A stretch of 64,000 bases of DNA from Stutzerimonas kunmingensis. Lineage in GTDB: Bacteria; Pseudomonadota; Gammaproteobacteria; Pseudomonadales; Pseudomonadaceae. A program made the position numbers and the translations under genes. The stretch is from the NCBI RefSeq assembly GCF_021432085.1, contig NZ_CP090366.1, positions 2,852,001 through 2,916,000 on the forward strand, read 5' to 3'. A model generated the notes under the pieces. That model did not search any database. It worked only from the letters and a program-made list of their open reading frames with translations, and was not told the origin of the DNA. Numbering within the stretch: position 1 is the first letter of the stretch; each line of letters starts with the position of its first letter. Positions 29,064-35,317 of the stretch are shown here, in pieces.

Positions 29064-29145
29064 CCGGCAACGCCGCACCGCTTCACACCAGACGCGCCTG
29101 ACCAACGCGGTGCACGGGCACCGCATGGCGCACCACTTTCTCGCT

Positions 29146-29159
29146 GGCATATCGCTTGC
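29146..29159 (+). promoter_or_regulatory. sigma-54 promoter of nasST
   Basis: TGGCATATCGCTTGCT contains GG (29146-29147) and GC (29158-29159) exactly ten bases apart and the TTGC of the -12 element. Transcription would start near 29171, about 68 bases before nasS. It places the sensor pair under RpoN and probably NtrC. Confidence 0.72.
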
Positions 29160-29192
29160 TTCAGGCTTGGTAGACCACTCCTGATCCGTCGC

Positions 29193-29208
29193 GCACAGTT
29201 AACTGTGC
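29193..29208. promoter_or_regulatory. 16-base perfect palindrome in the nasS leader
   Basis: GCACAGTTAACTGTGC is fully self-complementary. It lies between the predicted sigma-54 start site and the nasS ATG, where it could be an operator or a small RNA hairpin. Confidence 0.45.
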
Positions 29209-29238
29209 CGCACGCTTCGCAATCGAAAGGCCCACAGC

Positions 29239-30459
29239 ATGACCGAACCCTCTACATCGCCCCGCCACGATGCACTGGCCTGGGTTGCCGGCAGCGATGC
29301 ACCGGAAAAGAGCTCGCTCAACCTGGGCTTTCTGCCACTTACCGATGCCGCCTCGCTGATCGTCGCCGCCACTCAGGGCTTCGCCCAGCCCTTCGGCCTG
29401 ACGCTCAACCTGCACCGCCAGAACTCCTGGTCGGGCCTGCGCGACAAGCTGATCGGCGGTGAACTGGACGCAGCGCACGGCCTGTACGGACTGATATATG
29501 CCGTGCACCTGGGAATCGGCGGCAGCCGCGCGGTGGATATGGCGGTGCTCATGGGGCTAGCGCAGAACGGCCAGAGCATCAACCTGTCGACCCCGCTCAA
29601 GGCAGCCGGCGTGACCGATCCCGAGGCATTGCGCAACAGCGTGCGCCAAAGCGGTGCACGCCTGACTCTCGCGCATACCTTCCCCACCGGCACCCACGCG
29701 CTGTGGCTCTATTATTGGCTGGCCGCCAATGGTATCCACCCGCTGCAGGATGTGCGGACGCTGGTGCTGCCGCCATCGCAGATGGTGGCGTACCTGCAGG
29801 CCGGGCGCATCGACGGTTTCTGCGCCGGCGAACCCTGGGGCGCGCAGGCGATCGCCGAGGGGGTCGGCTTCACCCTCGCAACCAGCCAGTCGATATGGCC
29901 GGATCATCCGGAAAAGGTGCTCGGCTGCACCCGCGCATTTGTTGAGCAGTACCCCAACACCGCGCGCGCACTGGTGATGGCGGTGCTCGAAGCGAGTCGC
30001 TTCATCGACCAGAGCCAGGAAAACCGCCGCAGCACCGCACAGCTGATTGCCGGGAGCGAGTATGTCAACGCGCCGCTGGCAGCCATCGAATCACGCTTTC
30101 TCGGCTCGTATCAGGATGGGCTGGGCAACGCCTGGAATGACCAACACCCGCTGCGCTTCTTTGCCGATGGCGCGGCGAACATGCCCTACCTGTCCGACGG
30201 CCTCTGGTTCATGACCCAGCTGCGGCGCTGGGGCCTGTTGCGCCAGGACCCGGACTACCAGCTGGTTGCAAGCCAGGTGCAACAGATCGAGCTGTACCGA
30301 CAGGCTGTCGAAGCGCTGGGTATCACCGTGCCGGAGTCGCCCATGCGCAGCGCCACGCTGATGGATGGCAAGACCTGGGACGGCAGCGATCCGGCAGCCT
30401 ACGCCCGCAGTTTCCCGCTGCACGCCATGGCCGATCAGGCCATGGCGGCTGCCCTTTGA
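29239..30459 (+). CDS. nasS: nitrate sensor NasS (NrtA/CmpA-type binding protein)
   Basis: A 406-residue cytoplasmic protein of the NrtA/CmpA solute-binding family without any signal peptide, which is the mark of NasS. The start of the domain LNLGFLPLTDAASLIVAA, the segment HRQNSWSGLRDKL and GRIDGFCAGEPWG belong to the nitrate-binding fold. In characterised nas systems NasS holds NasT inactive and frees it when nitrate or nitrite binds. It is followed 14 bases later by nasT. AAAGG precedes the ATG. Confidence 0.92.
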   Translation: MTEPSTSPRHDALAWVAGSDAPEKSSLNLGFLPLTDAASLIVAATQGFAQPFGLTLNLHRQNSWSGLRDKLIGGELDAAHGLYGLIYAVHLGIGGSRAVDMAVLMGLAQNGQSINLSTPLKAAGVTDPEALRNSVRQSGARLTLAHTFPTGTHALWLYYWLAANGIHPLQDVRTLVLPPSQMVAYLQAGRIDGFCAGEPWGAQAIAEGVGFTLATSQSIWPDHPEKVLGCTRAFVEQYPNTARALVMAVLEASRFIDQSQENRRSTAQLIAGSEYVNAPLAAIESRFLGSYQDGLGNAWNDQHPLRFFADGAANMPYLSDGLWFMTQLRRWGLLRQDPDYQLVASQVQQIELYRQAVEALGITVPESPMRSATLMDGKTWDGSDPAAYARSFPLHAMADQAMAAAL

Positions 30460-30473
30460 GCAGGGGATCAGAC

Positions 30474-31052
30474 ATGTTGCGCATCCTGCTGATCGACGAC
30501 ACCCCACGCAAGATCGGGCGCCTGCGAAGCGCGCTGATCGAGGCCGGCTTCGAAGTCATCGATGAATCCGGCCTGACCATCGATCTGCCCGAGCGGGTCG
30601 AGACAATCCGCCCGGACGTGGTGCTGATCGACACCGACTCACCGGGCCGCGATGTGCTGGAGCAAGTGGTGCTGGTCAGCCGCGATCAACCACGGCCCAT
30701 CGTCATGTTCACCGACGACAGTGACCCGGATGCCATGCGTCAGGCCATCCGCGCCGGGGTCAGCGCCTATATCGTCGAGGGCATTCAGGCCCAGCGGCTC
30801 AAGCCGATCCTCGATGTGGCGATGGCGCGTTTCGAGACCGACCAGGCGATCCGCGCGCAATTGCAGGCCCGCGAGCAGCAACTCGCGGAACGCAAGCGCA
30901 TCGAGCTGGCCAAGGGCATGCTGATGAAGATGCGCGACTGCAAGGAGGAAGAGGCCTACACCCTGATGCGCCGCCAGGCGATGAGTCGCCAGCAGAAGCT
31001 GATCCAGGTCGCCGAGCAGATCATCGCCATGAACGAGCTGCTTGGGCAGTGA
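30474..31052 (+). CDS. nasT: ANTAR-domain antiterminator NasT
   Basis: A 192-residue response-regulator-like protein. The receiver half keeps the acidic pair D8-D9 and D53, but the conserved Lys is replaced (YIVEG, E102), fitting control by NasS rather than phosphorylation. Residues about 132-188 form the ANTAR RNA-binding domain (LAKGMLMKMRDCKEEEAY, LMRRQAMSRQ). NasT binds paired hexaloop hairpins in leader RNAs and prevents terminator formation. Three such leaders follow within 7 kb on the same strand. Confidence 0.94.
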   Translation: MLRILLIDDTPRKIGRLRSALIEAGFEVIDESGLTIDLPERVETIRPDVVLIDTDSPGRDVLEQVVLVSRDQPRPIVMFTDDSDPDAMRQAIRAGVSAYIVEGIQAQRLKPILDVAMARFETDQAIRAQLQAREQQLAERKRIELAKGMLMKMRDCKEEEAYTLMRRQAMSRQQKLIQVAEQIIAMNELLGQ

Positions 31053-31199
31053 GCTGCCCGCCCGCAGCGCAACCGCTCGACCAAACGCACCATCGGCGAG
31101 CGTGCTCTCGGTCCCTCGGCATGGACCGTGAGACAGCCGCAACGCCACCATCCGCCACGACGCGGCGTTCAGCCGAAAGCCTGCAGCAAGCGGCAGGCT

Positions 31200-31213
31200 G
31201 GCAAGCAGCTTGC
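31200..31213 (+). promoter_or_regulatory. sigma-54 promoter of the 31.35-kb gene
   Basis: CTGGCAAGCAGCTTGCTA has GG at 31200-31201 and GC at 31212-31213, ten bases apart, with TTGC at the -12. Predicted start site near 31225, directly in front of the NasT-type leader. Confidence 0.7.
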
Positions 31214-31224
31214 TAGATGGATTG

Positions 31225-31306
31225 GCCGAGCCAACGAAGGCGTCCGGCAAAGACGAAGGCGTCCCTGCACCGCATGTTTCGACATGCCGGTCCGGACGCC
31301 TTTTTT
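31225..31306 (+). promoter_or_regulatory. NasT-type attenuator leader (two hairpins plus terminator)
   Basis: First hairpin: GCC, hexaloop AACGAA (31233-31238), GGC; A1 and G4 match the ANTAR target pattern. Second: GAC, loop GAAGGC (31255-31260), GTC; here position 1 is G instead of A. The terminator pairs AAGGCGTCC (31256-31264) with GGACGCCTT and has six T (31301-31306). A second upstream copy AAGGCGTCCGG (31237-31247) can pair over 11 bases with CCGGACGCCTT (31292-31302), so either arm can close the terminator, and both hairpins compete with it. Confidence 0.7.
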
Positions 31307-31352
31307 GTTGCCCGCGCGGCAGTGCCGCGCGCTCACTTCAGGGATTTGCAGA

Positions 31353-32075
31353 ATGACCATCACCGCGACCTTGGCGATCACCTGTGCACTGTTGATGCTG
31401 GGCCACTATCTGAACGGCATGGCCAGCGCACAACATTCCCGACGCGTAGCGCAGTTGCGCCTGCTGGCAGTTCAGGAAGATCTGGAGATTCTCCGCCTGC
31501 TGCAACAGCATCGCGGTCTGGGCGTACAGAGCGAACCCACTGCGGTAGCGCTGCGCTGCGCGCTGGCGACAAGCCTGACGCAACGTCTGCAACAGCGCAG
31601 TGCCCTGCCCGATGCGTATTCGATAACCGAAGGCTGGCTGGTTCTGCGCAACAACCCTGCCGATTTCGACGGGCATTGCGCTCTGATCGAAACCCTTATC
31701 GATACGCTTGAGAAGCGGGCGCCGATATCGAGCAACGAACCCGCCGAAGCCGCTCGCGCCTGCCGCGAACTGGAAGACGTGGCACGCCTGCGCGGCCTCT
31801 GCGTCGTCGCCTCGAATCAGGGCGGCTGCACGCCGGCTTTGCAAAAGCGCCTGAAAGCACTCTGTCGGCGCATGGCTACAGACACCGATATGGAGCTGAA
31901 GCGGCTGGTCGGCAAGCTTGAGCGCAGCGTGATCCATGCAGCCCAACCGAGGCTGAGCCCGCCCGAGTGTTTTGCCCTGGTCACTCCCTTCATCGACGCG
32001 CGCCTGCAATTGATCCAGCAACGTCTGCAGCACAGTGGCGCGCAAGCGCAGCACGGCTTGCGTCGGGTGGGCTGA
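31353..32075 (+). CDS. uncharacterised membrane-anchored protein, possible NIT-like sensor domain
   Basis: A 240-residue protein with one N-terminal membrane helix (about residues 1-22, TITATLAITCALLMLGHYL) and a soluble, almost all-helical remainder. The segment EILRLLQQHRGLG, followed by long amphipathic helices, resembles the helical nitrate/nitrite-sensing (NIT) domain found in NasR and related receptors, but the match is by eye and weak. No catalytic motif is seen. The start at 31353 lies downstream of the attenuator; the frame stays open upstream but that part is leader RNA. A sigma-54 promoter and NasT-type leader tie it to nitrate control. A REP-like element separates it from the next gene. 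Confidence 0.6.
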   Translation: MTITATLAITCALLMLGHYLNGMASAQHSRRVAQLRLLAVQEDLEILRLLQQHRGLGVQSEPTAVALRCALATSLTQRLQQRSALPDAYSITEGWLVLRNNPADFDGHCALIETLIDTLEKRAPISSNEPAEAARACRELEDVARLRGLCVVASNQGGCTPALQKRLKALCRRMATDTDMELKRLVGKLERSVIHAAQPRLSPPECFALVTPFIDARLQLIQQRLQHSGAQAQHGLRRVG

Positions 32076-32162
32076 CGAATCGAGGTTGCGGGGTCTGCCT
32101 CCGCTCCACTCGTAGCCGCCACCGCATGGCTACGTGCAGGCGCCGCTCCACCTAGGGCCTCC

Positions 32163-32235
32163 AGTAGGAGCGACCTCGGCCGCGAATGGGCCCGCCCGGT
32201 GCCAGCCCATTCGCGGTCAAGACCGCTCCCACGAG
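32163..32235. repeat. REP-like inverted repeat
   Basis: GTAGGAGCG ... GGCCGCGAATGGG on one side mirrors GCCCATTCGCGG ... CGCTCCCAC on the other (about 32163-32235). The core resembles the Pseudomonas REP family (GTAGGAGCGGCCTTGGCCGCGA type). It lies in the gap between two genes where it may also act as a transcriptional or mRNA-stability barrier. Confidence 0.7.
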
Positions 32236-32303
32236 CCCGCATCTAACCTGGGCGAATGACACAACGCTAGAATGCGCACCTTCGACCGATTACCGAGCGA
32301 CCC

Positions 32304-32747
32304 ATGGCGCGTCTTACCCTGCATTTCCCGGAAGACCAGTACTGCTTTTCCACCCAGCTCACCGTGCGAATCACCGACATCAACGCCGGCAACCATCTGG
32401 CCAACGATTCGATGATCTCGATGATTTCCGAGGCGCGGGCGCGCTTCCTGTTCGCCTACGGGGTTGCCGAGACCCGTCAGGACGGTGCTGGCATCATCGT
32501 GACCGACCTTGCCACGACCTACAAAGCCGAAGCCCATGCCCGTGATGCGCTGCTGTTCGAGGTCGGCGTGATGGATTTCAACAAGTACGGCGGCGATATC
32601 ATCTTCCGCATCACCCGCCCTGCCGACGACACACTGATCGCCATGGCCAAATCCGGTTTCGTCTTCTACGACTACGCCCAAAGCCGCGTCGTCGCCATGC
32701 CCGAGGCGTTCGCCGGCAAGTTTCCGCGGGTCAACCGGATCGACTAG
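32304..32747 (+). CDS. hot-dog-fold thioesterase family protein
   Basis: A 147-residue protein with the 4HBT hot-dog pattern: VRITDINAGNHLANDSMISM (N at the usual Asp/Asn position and a following HL turn), then a hydrophobic helix with ISEARARFLFAYG. Such enzymes hydrolyse acyl-CoA or related thioesters; the acyl group cannot be predicted. Although inside the nitrate locus it has no sigma-54 site or leader of its own and is separated from its neighbour by a REP-like repeat. Its end overlaps the convergent pfkB-type gene by 17 bases. Confidence 0.75.
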   Translation: MARLTLHFPEDQYCFSTQLTVRITDINAGNHLANDSMISMISEARARFLFAYGVAETRQDGAGIIVTDLATTYKAEAHARDALLFEVGVMDFNKYGGDIIFRITRPADDTLIAMAKSGFVFYDYAQSRVVAMPEAFAGKFPRVNRID

Positions 32748-33681
32748 GGGCGTCAGCCACAGATTGCAGCAACCGCTGGACATCCTCGCGATGACACAGC
32801 TCGGTGCCGGGACGCATCACCGTCGCGGCACCCGCGGCAATGCCCCGGCACACCGCATTCTGTAGCGAGCGCGCCTCGGCCAGCGCCAGCACCATGGCGC
32901 CGAGCATGCTGTCACCCGCACCCACCGCGCTGACCACCGGGACATCCGCCGACGGCAGGCGCTGCAGCTCATCGCCACAGGCGTACAGCGCACCCTGGGC
33001 TCCCAGCGACAACACGACCACTTCGGCGCAGCCCTGAGCGATCAGGCGGCGCAGCGCTGCCGCCTGTTCGGCCTCGCTGGAGATGGGGTAGCCCACAAGG
33101 CTGGACAGCTCGTCGAGGCTCGGCTTCATCAGGTATGCACCGCCCTGCCGGGCGGCGTGGCGTAATGGCTCGCCGGACAGATCGACGACCAGCCGCGCAC
33201 CGATACCGCGCGTCAATGCCAGCAGCTCGTCGTAGAAACCCAGGTCGACGCCAGGTGGAAAGCTGCCGCTCAGCACCACATAGGCCGGCGCTGGCTGCAG
33301 CGCTACGAGGCTGTCGAGGCAACGCTGAAGTTCCTGCGCGGATAGCGTCGGACCGGGCAACACGAAACGGTACTGCAGGCCTGAGCCCAGCTCGTCGACA
33401 GTGAAACTCTCGCGGGTATCGCCAGTAATGGACACCGGACGATGCACCAGACCCAGTTCGTCCAGCGAACGTTTCAGGAGATCGCCAAAGGGCCCTCCAG
33501 CCGGATAGATGGCGATCGCCCTGCCCCCGAGCGTCTTCACCACCCGCGCCACGTTGATCCCGCCGCCACCCGGGTCGTGGCGCGGCAGCGAACACCGCAG
33601 CTTTTCGGTACTGATCACACGGGCGGTGCTGACGGAAAGGTCCATCGCGGGGTTGAGGGTCAGGGTCGCAATCAGAGGCAT
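32731..33681 (-). CDS. PfkB-family hexose-phosphate kinase
   Basis: A 316-residue ribokinase-fold sugar kinase. The N-terminal LTLNPAMDLSV and GGGGINVARVVKTLGG are typical of 1-phosphofructokinase/6-phosphofructokinase-2/tagatose kinases, and the ATP-binding, catalytic-base motif GAGDSMLGAM is present. Whether it acts on fructose 6-phosphate or fructose 1-phosphate cannot be decided; no PTS genes are adjacent. It is transcribed away from the nitrate transporter unit. Confidence 0.88.
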   Translation of the reverse strand: MPLIATLTLNPAMDLSVSTARVISTEKLRCSLPRHDPGGGGINVARVVKTLGGRAIAIYPAGGPFGDLLKRSLDELGLVHRPVSITGDTRESFTVDELGSGLQYRFVLPGPTLSAQELQRCLDSLVALQPAPAYVVLSGSFPPGVDLGFYDELLALTRGIGARLVVDLSGEPLRHAARQGGAYLMKPSLDELSSLVGYPISSEAEQAAALRRLIAQGCAEVVVLSLGAQGALYACGDELQRLPSADVPVVSAVGAGDSMLGAMVLALAEARSLQNAVCRGIAAGAATVMRPGTELCHREDVQRLLQSVADAPSRSG

Positions 33682-33769
33682 CGCTCGCTCCTTGGCAAAA
33701 GCCGCTCAAGACTAACAGCAAGCGCGACCAGGTTTTACCTGACGCGCCGCCCTGATTTGGCGCGCGGTT

Positions 33770-33784
33770 GCGCGCTATCTGTGC
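33770..33784. promoter_or_regulatory. candidate NtrC upstream site
   Basis: GCGC-N7-GTGC is one base from the GCAC-N7-GTGC pattern of NtrC sites and lies about 67 bases upstream of the -24 element at 33851. By eye only. Confidence 0.35.
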
Positions 33785-33850
33785 GCTTTGTCGTCGTGCG
33801 GCATCTGCTTAGCCACGCCGAACGCACAGAATCGGCGGCCTCCGCAGGCT

Positions 33851-33864
33851 GGCACGCTAGATGC
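33851..33864 (+). promoter_or_regulatory. sigma-54 promoter of the nitrate transporter operon
   Basis: CTGGCACGCTAGATGCTA has GG (33851-33852) and GC (33863-33864) ten bases apart; the -24 half TGGCACG matches the consensus fully. The start site is expected near 33876, immediately before the hairpins. Confidence 0.72.
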
Positions 33865-33875
33865 TAGTTCCGCTT

Positions 33876-33959
33876 CAGGCAGGCCAACGGCGGTCTGCAA
33901 TATCACGACAAAGGCGTCGCACCACACCTGCTCCCGCAGGCGTGCTGCGGCGCCTTTTT
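33876..33959 (+). promoter_or_regulatory. NasT-type two-hexaloop attenuator leader
   Basis: Hairpin 1: seven-pair stem GCAGGCC/GGTCTGC with hexaloop AACGGC (33886-33891). Hairpin 2: CGAC/GTCG with hexaloop AAAGGC (33910-33915). Both loops have A1 and G4 as in ANTAR targets, and seven bases separate the stems. Hairpin 2 shares AAAGGCG with the terminator, which pairs 33910-33921 with 33946-33957 and ends in five T. This mutual exclusion is the expected antitermination switch. Confidence 0.82.
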
Positions 33960-34038
33960 GTTTTCCGCCTCGACGAGGGGGCGGTCTGAGCAGCCCTAGC
34001 GGCCAACGCCGCGTCACGAACGCCCTGGAGCCGATCCA

Positions 34039-35250
34039 ATGAGCACGAGTTTCTGGAAAGCCGGCCACGCGCCGACCCTGTTTGCCTCCTTCCTCTACTT
34101 CGACCTGAGCTTCATGGTCTGGTACGTCCTCGGCCCGCTGGGCGTGCAGATCGCCGCCGATCTCGGCCTGACCACCCAGCAACGCGCCTTCATGGTCGCC
34201 ACGCCGATCCTCGCCGGTGCCGTACTACGTCTCGCGCTGGGCATCCTGGCGGATCGCACATCGCCGAAAACCGCGGGGCTGTTTGGCCAGAGCGTCGTCA
34301 TCGTCGCGCTGTTCGTCGCCTGGCTGCATGGCATCCACAGCTACGAGCAGGCTTTGCTGCTCGGCCTGTTCCTCGGCATGGCCGGCGCATCCTTTGCCGT
34401 CGCGCTGCCGCTGGCCTCACAGTGGTATCCGGCAGAGCACCAGGGCAAGGCGATGGGCATCGCCGGTGCCGGTAACTCCGGCACTGTGCTGGCGGCCCTG
34501 TTCGCGCCGGTCCTGGCGGCCATCTTCGGCTGGAACAACGTATTCGGCCTGGCGCTGATCCCGCTGGTCCTCACCCTAATAATCTTCGCCAGCGTGGCGA
34601 AGAATGCGCCCAACCGCCCGGCGCCGAAGTCGCTGGCCGATTACATGAAGGCGCTGGGCGACCGCGACAGCTGGTGGTTCATGTTCTTCTACAGCGTGAC
34701 CTTTGGCGGCTTTCTCGGCCTGGCCAGCACCCTGCCCGGCTATTTCCACGACCAGTACGCCTTCGACCCGGTCAAGGCCGGCTACTACACCGCTGCCTGC
34801 GTCTTCGCCGGCAGCCTGCTGCGGCCCCTTGGCGGCGCTCTTGCCGACCGCATCGGCGGCATCCGTGCACTGCTGGTGATGTACACCGTCGCCGCCTTCT
34901 GTATCGCCGTGGTGGGGTTCAATCTGACCAGTTCGACTGCAGCGTTGGCGCTGTTCGTGGTCGCCATGCTCAGCTTGGGTGCCGGCAACGGTGCGGTGTT
35001 CCAATTGGTGCCGCAGCGCTTCAACAAGGAGATCGGCGTGATGACCGGACTGGTCGGCATGGCCGGCGGTATCGGCGGCTTTCTACTCACCGCCGGGCTT
35101 GGCGCAGTCAAACAATCGACCGGTGACTACCAGTTCGGCCTCTGGCTATTCGCCAGCCTCGGCGTGCTCGCCTGGTTCGGTCTCTATGGCGTCAAGCGTC
35201 GCTGGCGCACCACCTGGGGTTCTGCTGCGGTAACCGCAGCACGGGTGTGA
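34039..35250 (+). CDS. nasA: nitrate/nitrite transporter (MFS, NarK/NasA type)
   Basis: A 403-residue, 12-helix major facilitator. Signature segments are the two glycine-rich nitrate motifs, one in TM5 (GIAGAGNSGTVLAALFAP) and one in TM11 (GLVGMAGGIGGFLLTAGLG), plus RLALGILADR in the loop after TM2. It imports nitrate for assimilation. In P. aeruginosa this gene is called nasA; in enterics that name means nitrate reductase. GGAG lies upstream of the ATG. It is followed 67 bases later by the kinase/phosphatase gene, which is likely in the same transcript. Confidence 0.92.
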   Translation: MSTSFWKAGHAPTLFASFLYFDLSFMVWYVLGPLGVQIAADLGLTTQQRAFMVATPILAGAVLRLALGILADRTSPKTAGLFGQSVVIVALFVAWLHGIHSYEQALLLGLFLGMAGASFAVALPLASQWYPAEHQGKAMGIAGAGNSGTVLAALFAPVLAAIFGWNNVFGLALIPLVLTLIIFASVAKNAPNRPAPKSLADYMKALGDRDSWWFMFFYSVTFGGFLGLASTLPGYFHDQYAFDPVKAGYYTAACVFAGSLLRPLGGALADRIGGIRALLVMYTVAAFCIAVVGFNLTSSTAALALFVVAMLSLGAGNGAVFQLVPQRFNKEIGVMTGLVGMAGGIGGFLLTAGLGAVKQSTGDYQFGLWLFASLGVLAWFGLYGVKRRWRTTWGSAAVTAARV

Positions 35251-35317
35251 TGCCCACGCAGATCCTGCAGGGCGCGAATATTGCTCTGCTGCAGTACGCA
35301 GTCATTCGAGAACGACC

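Noticed and set aside
31087-31105. GCAC...GTGC pair upstream of the 31-kb sigma-54 promoter as an NtrC site
   Set aside because: The spacing is 11 bases instead of 7.
31271-31286. GCATG-TTTCGA-CATGC hairpin as an ANTAR hexaloop
   Set aside because: The loop has T1 and C4 rather than A1 and G4 and lies inside the terminator hairpin.
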